18,569 nucleotides of DNA from JAHQVI01 sp963749875 (GCA_963749875.1 CAVVOX010000009.1:1-18569); one strand, 5' to 3'; shown: positions 1 through 7,402, counted from the stretch's first letter. Notes: a model not told the origin generated them from the sequence alone. Made by a program: numbers and translations.

Positions 1-507
1 GCGCTGCTTACCGTCGTCGGCAGCGCGGTCGGCCTCTGTGTCCTGGTTGCCGCCGCAGCCTTCGGCATGAGCTCGATCATGGCGTTCGTGGCGGAATGGT
101 TCGAGATCATCCGCTGGATCGGCGCGGCCTATCTTGTCTGGCTTGGGCTGACGCGGCTGCTTACCGCCATCCGGAAAGACCCCGAGGACGAGGCCCCCTT
201 GCCGGTCCGGCGTGGACGCTGGTTCTGGCAGGGGGCCGCCGCCTCCTTGTCCAATCCGAAAGTGCTGCTTTTTCTCGGTGCTTTTTTCCCGCAATTCATC
301 GATCCGACGACGGCGGTCGGGCCGCAGCTTGCACTTCTGGCCGTAACCTTCGTCGTGGTGATCGCCATGGTGGACTCCACGATGGTGATGATTTTCGGAT
401 CGGCGCGAGACTGGATCGCAGGCCGCCGGCGCCGTTTCGCTGAAGGCTTCAGCGGGATTCTGCTGATTTGCGGCGGACTTTGGCTTGCGACGACGCGCCG
501 GGCATAG
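1..507 (+). CDS. LysE/RhtB-family amino-acid exporter, 5' end outside the window
   Basis: The reading frame is open from base 1 and ends at TAG 505-507, so the N-terminus lies upstream; the ATG at 67 is internal. The visible 168 residues are strongly hydrophobic. They include a stretch reading WIGAAYLVWLGLTRL, the conserved amphipathic-to-membrane segment of LysE/RhtB proteins, and later SNPKVLLFLGAFFPQFI, which matches the family's 'NPK...FF.PQF' signature. Two more membrane segments follow. Family members are inner-membrane exporters of about 200 residues for lysine, threonine, homoserine or related compounds, so roughly 40 residues are missing. The substrate cannot be told from sequence. 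A 150-bp gap separates it from coaD, so it is probably not cotranscribed with it. Confidence 0.85.
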   Translation, partial: ALLTVVGSAVGLCVLVAAAAFGMSSIMAFVAEWFEIIRWIGAAYLVWLGLTRLLTAIRKDPEDEAPLPVRRGRWFWQGAAASLSNPKVLLFLGAFFPQFIDPTTAVGPQLALLAVTFVVVIAMVDSTMVMIFGSARDWIAGRRRRFAEGFSGILLICGGLWLATTRRA

Positions 508-609
508 TATCAGCCGGCAAACGGCGTCGGCGGACGATGCGCATTGTCGGCGGCGATGACCCAAGGCGGAATCAGATGAAATGGCTCGCCTCCGCGAGCA
601 TTTCGAGTG

Positions 610-623
610 AAGCGTTTTCGCTT
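610..623. repeat. Small AAGCG-TTTT-CGCTT hairpin upstream of coaD
   Basis: Five-base arms with a TTTT loop lie in the 150-bp gap before coaD, next to GCATTTCGAGTGAAGCG. That string resembles short dispersed intergenic palindromes I know from several Hyphomicrobiales genomes. The function is unknown; it could be a repeat-family member or a weak structural element in the coaD leader. Confidence 0.3.
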
Positions 624-658
624 GGATTGCCCCAGCTCTAAACCAGTAATTGGCACTG

Positions 659-1162
659 ATGTCTCGAACCGTTTTCTACGCCGGCAGCTTCGATCCCGCC
701 ACTCTGGGCCATCTGGACCTGATCGAGCGGGCCGCGCGCCTCTTCGACCGGATCGTGATCGGCGTCGGCGTTCATCACGGCAAGAAACCGCTCTTCTCCG
801 GCGATGAACGGGTGGCGATGCTCGAAGCCGAAATCACGCGGCTTGCCGCCACCGCCGCGATCGACGTCGTGACATTCGACAATCTCGTCGTCGATGCCGC
901 CCGCTCCCACGGCGCGGTCGCCATTCTTCGCGGCATCCGCGACGCCACCGATTTCGATTATGAAATGCAAATGATCGGCATGAACCGCGCCATCGCGCCG
1001 GAGCTCGATACGATCTTTTTGCCGGCCGCGGGCGAGCACAGGCATATTGCCGCCACTTTCGTCCGTCAGATCGCTCAGATGGGCGGCGATGTCACAGCCT
1101 TCGTGCCACCCAAAATCGCCGCGCACCTCAAGGAAAAGCTGGCGTCGCCCGCCTCGCCCTGA
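659..1162 (+). CDS. coaD: Phosphopantetheine adenylyltransferase (CoaD)
   Basis: This cytoplasmic enzyme transfers AMP from ATP to 4'-phosphopantetheine to make dephospho-CoA, the penultimate step of coenzyme A synthesis. The 167-residue product has the family's usual length. Near the N-terminus it carries the nucleotidyltransferase motif GSFDPATLGHLDLI (T/HxGH-type, with the catalytic His). Around residue 90 it has ILRGIRDATDFDYEMQM, with the conserved Arg and 'DFDYE', and towards the C-terminus TFVRQIAQMGGD. I chose ATG 659 because MSRTVFYAGSFDP is the standard CoaD start; an in-frame TTG at 650 would add three residues. The cyclophilin gene follows after 31 bp, suggesting cotranscription. 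Confidence 0.97.
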   Translation: MSRTVFYAGSFDPATLGHLDLIERAARLFDRIVIGVGVHHGKKPLFSGDERVAMLEAEITRLAATAAIDVVTFDNLVVDAARSHGAVAILRGIRDATDFDYEMQMIGMNRAIAPELDTIFLPAAGEHRHIAATFVRQIAQMGGDVTAFVPPKIAAHLKEKLASPASP

Positions 1163-1193
1163 TCCAATTTCGTCTCTCCGGAGCTTACGCCGA

Positions 1194-1730
1194 ATGAAAC
1201 GTCTTCTATTCACTTTCCTTACGATTTTCGCCCTCAGCTCGGCCGCCTCGGCCACCTCGAAAGACAATATCGTCTATCTCGACCTGAAGAACGGCCGCGT
1301 CACGATCGCGTTGCGCCCCGACCTCGCCCCCAAACATGTCGAGCGCTTCAAGCGGCTCACGAAGGAAGGCTTTTACGACGGCCTGACGTTCCACCGGGTC
1401 ATCACCGGCTTCATGGCGCAGACCGGCGATCCGACCGGCACCGGCGCAGGCGGGTCGAGCTATCCCGATCTGCCGGCCGAGTTCTCGAACGAGCCGTTCA
1501 AGCGCGGCACGCTCGGAGCGGCGCGGACGAACGATCCGAACAGCGCGAACAGCCAGTTCTTCATCTGCTTCGAGGACGCGCCCCATCTCAATGGCCAGTA
1601 CACGATATTCGGCCAGGTGGTTGACGGCATGAAATATGTCGATCAGATCAAGAAGGGCCAAGGACAGAGCGGCCAGGTCTTCAATCCCGACAAGATCGTC
1701 AAGATGACGCTCGCCTCGGATGCGCAATAA
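1194..1730 (+). CDS. Peptidyl-prolyl cis-trans isomerase, cyclophilin type, exported
   Basis: Cyclophilins catalyse cis-trans isomerisation of Xaa-Pro bonds during folding. This copy (178 residues) begins at ATG 1194 with MKRLLFTFLTIFALSSAASA, a clear Sec signal peptide with a likely cleavage site after ASA, so it should act in the periplasm. The cyclophilin domain fills the rest. It includes FHRVITGFMAQTGDPTGTG (with the catalytic Arg of FHRV), NSQFFICFEDAPHLNGQYTI and FGQVVDGM. A longer open frame starts at 1047 but overlaps coaD and would bury the signal peptide, so I rejected it. A second cyclophilin without a signal peptide follows 32 bp downstream; the pair looks like a duplication split between compartments. 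Confidence 0.93.
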   Translation: MKRLLFTFLTIFALSSAASATSKDNIVYLDLKNGRVTIALRPDLAPKHVERFKRLTKEGFYDGLTFHRVITGFMAQTGDPTGTGAGGSSYPDLPAEFSNEPFKRGTLGAARTNDPNSANSQFFICFEDAPHLNGQYTIFGQVVDGMKYVDQIKKGQGQSGQVFNPDKIVKMTLASDAQ

Positions 1731-1762
1731 CACCAAATCGGACGAACAATAAAGGAAAGCCC

Positions 1763-2236
1763 ATGGCCGAGATTCAGGACCCGGAAAATACGCTGATCAT
1801 GGACATGACGCATGGCCGTGTCGTCATCGAAATGCTCCCCGACGTGGCGCCGAACCATGTTGCGCGGATCAAGCAGCTCGTTCGTGACAGCTTCTATGAC
1901 GGGATCGTCTTTCACCGCGTCATTGACGGTTTCATGGCCCAGACCGGCGATCCGACCGGCACGGGCATGGGCGGCTCCGGCACCAAGCTGAAGGCGGAAT
2001 TCAGCGATGTGTCGCATGAGCGCGGCGCCGTCTCGATGGCCCGCGCACAGGACCCCAACAGCGCCGACAGCCAGTTCTTCATCGTTTTCGACGATGCGAC
2101 TTTTCTCGACGGAAACTATACTGTCTGGGGCCGTGTCATCGAAGGCATGGAACATGTCGACAAGATCAAACGCGGCGAGCCGGTCGTCGATCCGGACAGG
2201 ATCGATCAGATGCGGGTCGCCGCTGACGCCGCCTGA
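1763..2236 (+). CDS. Peptidyl-prolyl cis-trans isomerase, cyclophilin type, cytoplasmic
   Basis: This 157-residue protein is almost only the cyclophilin fold. It starts MAEIQDPENTLIMDMTHGR with no signal peptide, so it should be cytosolic. Key motifs are FYDGIVFHRVIDGFMAQTGD (catalytic Arg in FHRV), the GTGMGGSGTKLKAEFS loop, and DSQFFIVFDDATFLDGNYTV followed by WGRVIEGMEHVDKI. A good Shine-Dalgarno (AAAGGAAAG, about 5 bases before ATG 1763) supports the start. It shares most motif positions with the upstream exported copy. Its length matches PpiB-type cyclophilins, but assigning ppiA or ppiB names would be guesswork. It is followed within 17 bp by queA in the same direction. Confidence 0.95.
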   Translation: MAEIQDPENTLIMDMTHGRVVIEMLPDVAPNHVARIKQLVRDSFYDGIVFHRVIDGFMAQTGDPTGTGMGGSGTKLKAEFSDVSHERGAVSMARAQDPNSADSQFFIVFDDATFLDGNYTVWGRVIEGMEHVDKIKRGEPVVDPDRIDQMRVAADAA

Positions 2237-2253
2237 CGAGATGCGCAGTGCGA

Positions 2254-3339
2254 ATGCGCGTTGACGCTTTCGATTTCGAGCTGCCTGAAGACCGGATCGC
2301 CCTGCGGCCCGCCGAGCCCCGGGACGCGGCAAAGCTGCTCGTCGTGCGTCCGAACGCCGAACCCGAATTCGCCGATCACCGTTTCTCCGATCTGCCGTCT
2401 CTGCTGCGACCCGGCGATGTCCTCGTCTTCAACAAGACGCGCGTCCTTCCGGTGCAGCTCGAAGGCTGGCGGCAAAGCGCCGCCGGGCAGACCGCCCATA
2501 TCGGCATAACCTTGCACAAGCGCTTGTCCGAATTGGAATGGCGCGCCTTTGCAAGGCCCGCGCGCAAGCTGGCGCTCGGCGACAGGATCGCCTTCAGCCC
2601 GGAATTGCGGGCACTGGTGCTGGAGAAGCACGAAGGCGGAGAGGTCGAACTCGGCTTCGACACCGGCGGCAGACCGTTCGAGGACTGCCTGGCCGAGCAT
2701 GGCGAAATGCCCCTGCCGCCTTATATCGCCTCGCGCCGCAGGGCCGATGAACAGGACGTTGAGGACTATCAGACGATTTTCGCCAGCGAAGCCGGAGCCG
2801 TCGCCGCGCCGACCGCCGGCCTGCACTTCACCGACAGGCTGATGAATGCGCTCGATGAGACCGGCATCGAAAGGGTCTTCCTGACGCTCCATGTCGGCGC
2901 CGGGACTTTTCTGCCCGTGAAGGTGGACAACATCGCCGACCATCGGATGCACGCCGAATGGGGAGAGATCACAAGCGAGACGGCCGAAAGGCTCAACCGC
3001 GCCAGGACGGAGGGCCGGCGGATCGTCGCCGTGGGCACGACATCGCTCCGCCTGCTGGAAAGCGCCGCGGACGAGGACGGACGACTTCGCCCCTTCAAAG
3101 ACGAAACCGCCATCTTCATCACGCCGGGCTACCGCTTCAAGGCGGCGGATCTTCTGGTGACGAATTTCCATTTGCCGCGATCGACGCTGTTCATGTTGGT
3201 TGCCGCCTTCTCCGGCCTCGATCGCATGAAATGCGCCTATGCGCATGCCATCGCCTCGGGCTATCGCTTCTATTCCTACGGCGATGCGTGTTTGCTTGCC
3301 CCCTGCCCCCATGCGGGGTCTGCTAAAATCGACACATGA
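2254..3339 (+). CDS. queA: S-adenosylmethionine:tRNA ribosyltransferase-isomerase (QueA)
   Basis: QueA transfers and isomerises the ribosyl moiety of SAM onto preQ1-modified tRNA to give epoxyqueuosine, the step after Tgt in queuosine synthesis. The 361-residue protein has the normal family length. It shows the signature start VDAFDFELPEDRIALRPAEP, then DVLVFNKTRVLPVQL, GAVAAPTAGLHFTDRL, LHVGAGTFLPVKVDNI, ADHRMHAEWGEI, VAVGTTSLRLLES and the C-terminal LVTNFHLPRSTLFMLVAAFSG. ATG 2254 gives MRVDAFDF, the usual start; an in-frame GTG at 2248 adds two residues. Its TGA overlaps the tgt ATG (ATGA at 3336-3339), which implies translational coupling with the other queuosine enzyme. Confidence 0.97.
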   Translation: MRVDAFDFELPEDRIALRPAEPRDAAKLLVVRPNAEPEFADHRFSDLPSLLRPGDVLVFNKTRVLPVQLEGWRQSAAGQTAHIGITLHKRLSELEWRAFARPARKLALGDRIAFSPELRALVLEKHEGGEVELGFDTGGRPFEDCLAEHGEMPLPPYIASRRRADEQDVEDYQTIFASEAGAVAAPTAGLHFTDRLMNALDETGIERVFLTLHVGAGTFLPVKVDNIADHRMHAEWGEITSETAERLNRARTEGRRIVAVGTTSLRLLESAADEDGRLRPFKDETAIFITPGYRFKAADLLVTNFHLPRSTLFMLVAAFSGLDRMKCAYAHAIASGYRFYSYGDACLLAPCPHAGSAKIDT

Positions 3340-4484
3340 CGAAGCGCTTCGAATTCACGCTCAAGGCTCAGGACGGCGGCGCACGCCTCGGCGAAATCAC
3401 CACCTCGCGCGGCGCGGTCCGCACGCCGGCCTTCATGCCGGTCGGCACGGCCGGGACCGTCAAGGCGATGCTCACCGACACGGTCAAGGCGACGGGCGCG
3501 GACATCATCCTCGGCAATACCTATCATCTGATGCTCCGTCCCGGCGCGGAGCGTGTCGCCAGGCTCGGCGGCCTGCACCGCTTCATGAACTGGTCCGGCC
3601 CGATCCTGACCGACAGCGGCGGATTTCAGGTCATGTCCCTGGCCCAGCTTCGAAAGATCTCCGAGGACGGAGTGACCTTCCAATCGCATATTGACGGCGG
3701 CACGCATCTCATCAGCCCCGAGCGCTCTATCGAGATCCAGACGCTGCTCGGCGCCGACATCCAGATGCAGTTCGACGAATGCACGCCTTTTCCGACCACA
3801 TGGGAGGACGCAGCGCAATCGATGGAGTTGTCGCTGCGCTGGGCCGAACGGTCGAAATCCGCCTTCGAGCAAATGGCGGGCGAGCATCAGGCGTTGTTCG
3901 GTATCGTTCAGGGCAGCGTGTTCGCCGATCTCCGCGCCCGTTCGGCGGAGAGCCTGGCGGCCATGGATTTCCCCGGCTATGCGATCGGCGGGCTGGCCGT
4001 CGGCGAAGGACCGGCAATGATGCTGAAAGTCCTGGAGCAAACCGCGCCATTGCTGCCTGCCGACAAGCCTCGCCATCTGATGGGCGTCGGCACGCCTGCC
4101 GATCTCGTCGCGTCGATCGCCCGCGGGATCGACATGTTCGACTGCGTCATGCCGACCCGGTCCGGACGGCACGGTCAGGCCTTTACCTGGTCCGGCCGGA
4201 TCAATCTGCGCAATGCCGTGCATGCGGACGATGAGCGCCCGCTCGATGAGGCCAGCGCCTGCCCCGCCGCCCGCGACTATTCGCGCGCCTATCTCCATCA
4301 TCTCTTCAAGGCAGGCGAAATTCTCGGCCCGATGCTCCTCAGCTGGGCGAATGTGCAGTTTTACCAGGAGCTTATGAATGAGGCCCGGAACGCCATCGCC
4401 GCAGGCCGTTTCACATCCTTTGCGGAAAAGGTGAGTGTGGCCTACCCGCCCATCGCTGACGAAAACCGGCCACAGGACAGTTAG
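3336..4484 (+). CDS. tgt: Queuine/preQ1 tRNA-guanine transglycosylase (Tgt) with a degenerate zinc site
   Basis: Tgt swaps guanine 34 of GUN-anticodon tRNAs (Tyr, His, Asp, Asn) for preQ1. The 382 residues match the family's length. They contain TPAFMPVGTAGTVKAM, ILGNTYHLMLRPG, the base-binding ILTDSGGFQVMSL, IVQGSVFADLR, GYAIGGLAVGEG, HLMGVGTPADLV and GIDMFDCVMPTRSGRHGQAF, which includes the nucleophilic Asp. The C-terminal YSRAYLHHLFKAGEILGPML is also normal. The zinc site is not. In E. coli the ligands are C302, C304, C307 and H333; the aligned residues here are S307, C309, A312 and A338 (SACPAARDYS; LLSWANVQFYQ). No frameshift is visible and flanking motifs are intact. It overlaps queA by four bases, so both belong to one queuosine operon. 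Confidence 0.96.
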   Translation: MTKRFEFTLKAQDGGARLGEITTSRGAVRTPAFMPVGTAGTVKAMLTDTVKATGADIILGNTYHLMLRPGAERVARLGGLHRFMNWSGPILTDSGGFQVMSLAQLRKISEDGVTFQSHIDGGTHLISPERSIEIQTLLGADIQMQFDECTPFPTTWEDAAQSMELSLRWAERSKSAFEQMAGEHQALFGIVQGSVFADLRARSAESLAAMDFPGYAIGGLAVGEGPAMMLKVLEQTAPLLPADKPRHLMGVGTPADLVASIARGIDMFDCVMPTRSGRHGQAFTWSGRINLRNAVHADDERPLDEASACPAARDYSRAYLHHLFKAGEILGPMLLSWANVQFYQELMNEARNAIAAGRFTSFAEKVSVAYPPIADENRPQDS

Positions 4485-4558
4485 ACGCCACCAAACCCGG
4501 CAAAGGTGGTTTAGAATAGGTTAACGCGCAAAGCCGCCCATGCTATGGAAAACGTATG

Positions 4559-4581
4559 CAACCCGTGGGCCGAGCGGGTTG
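4559..4581 (+). promoter_or_regulatory. 7-bp hairpin between tgt and the repeat-protein gene
   Basis: CAACCCG (4559-4565) pairs perfectly with CGGGTTG (4575-4581) across a nine-base loop and is followed by TCTTGTTTGGG. It lies 75 bases after the tgt stop and 30 before the ATG at 4611. It could be a weak terminator for tgt or a leader hairpin of the downstream gene; the following T content is too low to decide. Confidence 0.3.
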
Positions 4582-4610
4582 TCTTGTTTGGGTTGGAGAG
4601 GGGTCGCGGG

Positions 4611-7019
4611 ATGCGCTTGACGATATTCGCCCTATTGATTGGTCTCCCCGGGCTGGCTTACGCTGCCGATCTGCAAGCGGCCGGAACGGCTGCTGCCGAG
4701 GCGCGCGCGGCCCAGGCCGAAGCCGCACAGGCTGACCGCGACACGGCGCGGGCGGCGGCGGCCGAAGCAGAACGAAAAGCGGCGCAGGAAGCGGCCGAGA
4801 GCGCCGCCAAGCTCGAAGCGGAGCGTGCCGCGGCAGCAGAGGAGGCCGAGCGCAAAGCCGCCGAAGCGGCCGAACGGGCGGCGAGGGAAGCGGCGGAACG
4901 CGCAGAGCGAGAAGAAGCCGAGCGGAAAGCCGCCGAGGCGGCGAAACGGGCTGCCAGAGAAGAGGCCGAACGGAAAGCCGCAGAGGCAGCGGAACGGGCG
5001 GCAAGACAGGAAGCGGAGCGAAAGGCCGCAGAGGCTGAACGTGCTGCAAGGGAAGAGGCTGAACGCAAGGCTGCGGAAGCCGCCGAACGTGCCGCGAGGG
5101 AACGGGCCGAACGACAAGCCGTAGAAGCCGCCGAACGTGCTGCAAGGGAACGGGCTGAACGGAGGGCCGCGGAGACTGCCGAACGCGCCAAAAGGGAAGC
5201 GGCGGAACGGAAAGCCGCCGAAGCAGCCGAGCCGATTACCGGAATCGAGCCGGAACGCAAGGCTGCTGAGTCGGCTGAACCTGCAGCCGGCGCATCGCCG
5301 GCCCAGGCAACCGTCCTGAGTGTCGGCAAGGAGCAGGCAACCGGGGCAGCGGATATCGCCGTTTGCAAGCTCCCCGTCACCATACGTAATGAAGCGGCGG
5401 CAAAGGGCATTGCCGCGAAGGCCCGTGCCGATGCCGAAGCGAATGCGGGCGCACCCGCTCAACTGTTGAGCATCGCTCCGGAAAGTGTGGACGGCCTCGC
5501 AAGCGCCTATGCGCTCGATCGGGGTACGGTGAGACGCGCCTATTTCGCCGGAGTTTGCGAAACGCTGTCCAGAATGGGCGGTTTGTCGGCCACGCTGACG
5601 CCTTTCCTGGCGAATCTCGCCGATGCGCTCGGTGTGACTTATCCCGCGGCTTCGGAGCATGCCGATCGCACCGTCGCCGCCGCTGCTGAGCAGCAACCGC
5701 CGACACCGCCTCAGAGCAATGGATCTGGCCCCGGTACCGGACAGAAAGTCGGCAAGCCGCGCACGGGGGCTGCTCAGAAGACGGCGGCAGCGGAACGGGC
5801 CGATGCCCAGCCCGAGGCGTCGCCGCCGGCAGCCGTCGCCATGCAAGAGGCACCCGCTCCGGCCGTCGCGGAGAAGGCAACCAGTTCGGAACCAGGCGGC
5901 GCGAGCCCCGGATCCGCAGAGCCCAAATCGGGATCGGAAGAACCGGCCGCGGCCGTGACCGCCGAGGCCGAGGCGCGCGCAGCCCGGGCCACTGCCGACA
6001 GGGCAGAAAGCAAACGGGCTGAGACAGACGCCGCGCAGGCGGAAGCGGAACGCGCTGCCGCTGCCGAGGCGGAGGAAAGCGCTGCGGCAGAGGAAGCCGA
6101 GCCGAAGCCCTCAGCCGCGCCGAAGGGGGCCACGAGAACGATAGCCGCAAGCAGTGGCTCCGGCCGCGCGCCGAGAGGCGATGGCAAGCTAGGCGCGGCG
6201 GAGTGCCGGGCGCTCGGCATTTTAGGGGAGTGCCCCGATCTCAATGCCATTCTCGATCAGCTACTCGAAAAGCCGCTCGAATATAACCATCCCAAACGGA
6301 TGCTTCTGGGCAAGACCACCGAGATCAGCCTGGTGCTGCGGACGGATTGGGAAGGCAAGGACTTGCCGAAGGAGGTCTCCGAGGAATTCAAGGATCTGCC
6401 CGGCGAGGTCAAGCAGGGCATCAGTAAGATCACCCAGATCATGTCGGCGGAGCTTTCCGGGCGGAATTTCGAGATCACTCCGGAGGGGCGTCAGGAGCGC
6501 TCCGTCATTCCGCCGCAGCCGGTTAGCTGGAACTGGCAGGTCAAGCCGACGGAGACGGGCAAGGGCCGGCGGCTGAAATTACGGCTTTACGCCCATCTGC
6601 AAAACCCGCAGGGAACGATGCCGCCCATCCTCGTCAAAACGCTCGACGCAACCATCGATGTCGATGTGACGGCCTGGGATTGGATCGTCAATCAGGCCCA
6701 GACGCTGGAGCCGATCTATGCCGTCGGCGCCGCGCTGATCGGCCTGTTGACGGCCCTGCTCACCTTCTTCCTGGCCCGTCGGCGCCAGGCGGCCTATCCG
6801 GGCGGCACACCCGCCGCAGGCAGCGGCGCTTCGCCACGGCCAAGCGCTGAGGAGACCGTCACGCACCGGGGTCCGGTCATCGGCGATCTCGACCAGAGCG
6901 CAGCGGACAGCAAATCGTCCGAGGCGCCGCCCGCGCCGTCATCGGATGCCGGGGACAAGCCGGCCCCGCCCTCGGGGTCCGGCGATGGGTCCGCCAGCTC
7001 CGAAACCAAGAAGGACTAA
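4611..7019 (+). CDS. Exported, C-terminally membrane-anchored protein with a 48-bp-repeat coiled coil; unknown function
   Basis: I do not recognise this 802-residue protein as a named family. ATG 4611 is chosen because MRLTIFALLIGLPGLAYAAD is a clear signal peptide, preceded by a purine-rich GGAGAGGGG about eight bases upstream; a start at 4545 would hide it. Residues 25 to 210 are an Ala/Glu/Arg/Lys helix, much of it 16-residue repeats (AERKAAEAAERAAREE), resembling TolA-like coiled coils. A Cys-containing module follows (about 245-345), then a low-complexity Pro/Ala/Ser linker and a second helical block (about 445-500). Residues about 530-700 form a probable beta-rich domain with WNWQVKPTETGKGRRLKL. 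One membrane helix (about 702-722) and an acidic Pro/Ser-rich tail follow. The expected topology is periplasmic body, cytoplasmic tail. The tail domain reminds me of C-terminal domains in some bacterial caspase- or TIR-associated proteins, but this is only an impression. Confidence 0.85.
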   Translation: MRLTIFALLIGLPGLAYAADLQAAGTAAAEARAAQAEAAQADRDTARAAAAEAERKAAQEAAESAAKLEAERAAAAEEAERKAAEAAERAAREAAERAEREEAERKAAEAAKRAAREEAERKAAEAAERAARQEAERKAAEAERAAREEAERKAAEAAERAARERAERQAVEAAERAARERAERRAAETAERAKREAAERKAAEAAEPITGIEPERKAAESAEPAAGASPAQATVLSVGKEQATGAADIAVCKLPVTIRNEAAAKGIAAKARADAEANAGAPAQLLSIAPESVDGLASAYALDRGTVRRAYFAGVCETLSRMGGLSATLTPFLANLADALGVTYPAASEHADRTVAAAAEQQPPTPPQSNGSGPGTGQKVGKPRTGAAQKTAAAERADAQPEASPPAAVAMQEAPAPAVAEKATSSEPGGASPGSAEPKSGSEEPAAAVTAEAEARAARATADRAESKRAETDAAQAEAERAAAAEAEESAAAEEAEPKPSAAPKGATRTIAASSGSGRAPRGDGKLGAAECRALGILGECPDLNAILDQLLEKPLEYNHPKRMLLGKTTEISLVLRTDWEGKDLPKEVSEEFKDLPGEVKQGISKITQIMSAELSGRNFEITPEGRQERSVIPPQPVSWNWQVKPTETGKGRRLKLRLYAHLQNPQGTMPPILVKTLDATIDVDVTAWDWIVNQAQTLEPIYAVGAALIGLLTALLTFFLARRRQAAYPGGTPAAGSGASPRPSAEETVTHRGPVIGDLDQSAADSKSSEAPPAPSSDAGDKPAPPSGSGDGSASSETKKD
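4845..5234 (+). repeat. Imperfect 48-bp tandem repeats (about 8 units) encoding a 16-residue helical unit
   Basis: Units beginning with the codons for AER(K/Q/R)A start at 4845, 4917, 4965, 5013, 5058, 5106, 5154 and 5202. Spacing is 48 bp except for an extended first unit (72 bp) and one 45-bp unit that has lost one codon. The consensus is AERKAAEAAERAAREE. All changes keep the frame, so the array is under coding constraint and its length can vary by slippage or recombination. Confidence 0.9.
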
Positions 7020-7214
7020 TGTCGAACGAGCGGACGGCGGGAGAGACGCAGATCTCCCGTCGTCCGTCCCATATGGGCGGAGCGCAGCCGGCAACTTTAC
7101 GGCCTATTGACAGACGATTGACGGCTGAACATCTCTTACCCGGCCGGCGCAGCGTCTTGAAACGCCGCAGCGGGCCACGTATAACCCAGCCTGCATTCAC
7201 CGATCAATTCTTAT

Positions 7215-7288
7215 TGGGGCGTAGCCAAGTGGTAAGGCATCGGGTTTTGGTCCCGTGATCCTAGGTTCGAATCCTAGCGCCCCAGCCA
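7215..7288 (+). tRNA. tRNA-Gln (anticodon TTG), CCA encoded
   Basis: The acceptor stem TGGGGCG (7215-7221) pairs with CGCCCCA (7278-7284); the discriminator G is followed by an encoded CCA. The D-stem is GCC/GGC. The anticodon loop TTTTGGT (7245-7251) gives TTG. The T-arm is CTAGG-TTCGAAT-CCTAG (7261-7277). The sequence closely resembles other proteobacterial tRNA-Gln(TTG) genes. One oddity is that the lowest anticodon-stem pair (T7240 with T7256) is a mismatch and the variable loop has only four bases. An integrase gene remnant starts 165 bp downstream, the usual arrangement when a tRNA 3' end serves as an attachment site. Confidence 0.96.
7266..7288 (+). other. Probable integrase attachment site in the 3' end of tRNA-Gln (attL side)
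   Basis: P4-type integrases usually recombine at the T-loop and 3' end of tRNA genes and leave the tRNA intact, with the integrase gene just inside. The tRNA-integrase geometry here fits. I could not find a second copy of the tRNA 3' end in the window, so the distal boundary is either outside it or deleted. This is inference from context only. Confidence 0.4.
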
Positions 7289-7362
7289 GTTCATCCGTCA
7301 CGAGCCGTCGCGAAGCCTCGAAAAGCCCGCAAGAAGTTTTGAAACCCAAGCCACCTACCTGC

Positions 7363-7402
7363 CGTTAGTGATCGTTACCCATCGTTTGCAGTCGTTACGC
7401 TG
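7363..7402 (+). promoter_or_regulatory. Four CGTT repeats at exact 10-bp spacing upstream of the integrase
   Basis: CGTT occurs at 7363, 7373, 7383 and 7393 (CGTTAGTGAT, CGTTACCCAT, CGTTTGCAGT, CGTTACGCTG), each one helical turn apart. They lie between the tRNA attachment end and the integrase ATG at 7453. Two similar GTGG-ATAT / GTGGGTAT motifs follow at 7405 and 7416. Position and phasing suggest arm-type binding sites for the integrase or its excisionase. No protein is known to bind them; this is inferred. Confidence 0.45.

Noticed and set aside
607..807. 66-residue plus-strand frame before and across coaD
   Set aside because: It overlaps coaD out of frame and is Arg-rich, a typical shadow.
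1047..1193. Longer start for the first cyclophilin
   Set aside because: It would overlap coaD by over 100 bases and place an Arg/Pro-rich stretch before a clear signal peptide.
2206..3312. 368-residue minus-strand open frame opposite queA, and a similar 341-residue one opposite tgt
   Set aside because: Both are shadows of highly conserved enzymes on the plus strand and read as low-complexity, unrecognisable protein.
4845..5234. Possible CRISPR-like array
   Set aside because: Repeats are contiguous, 48 bp, imperfect and in frame with one protein; there are no unique spacers.
4632..5846. 404-residue minus-strand frame rich in Arg, Phe and Gly
   Set aside because: Its repeats are the antisense of the 48-bp coding repeats; the plus-strand frame has a signal peptide and Shine-Dalgarno.
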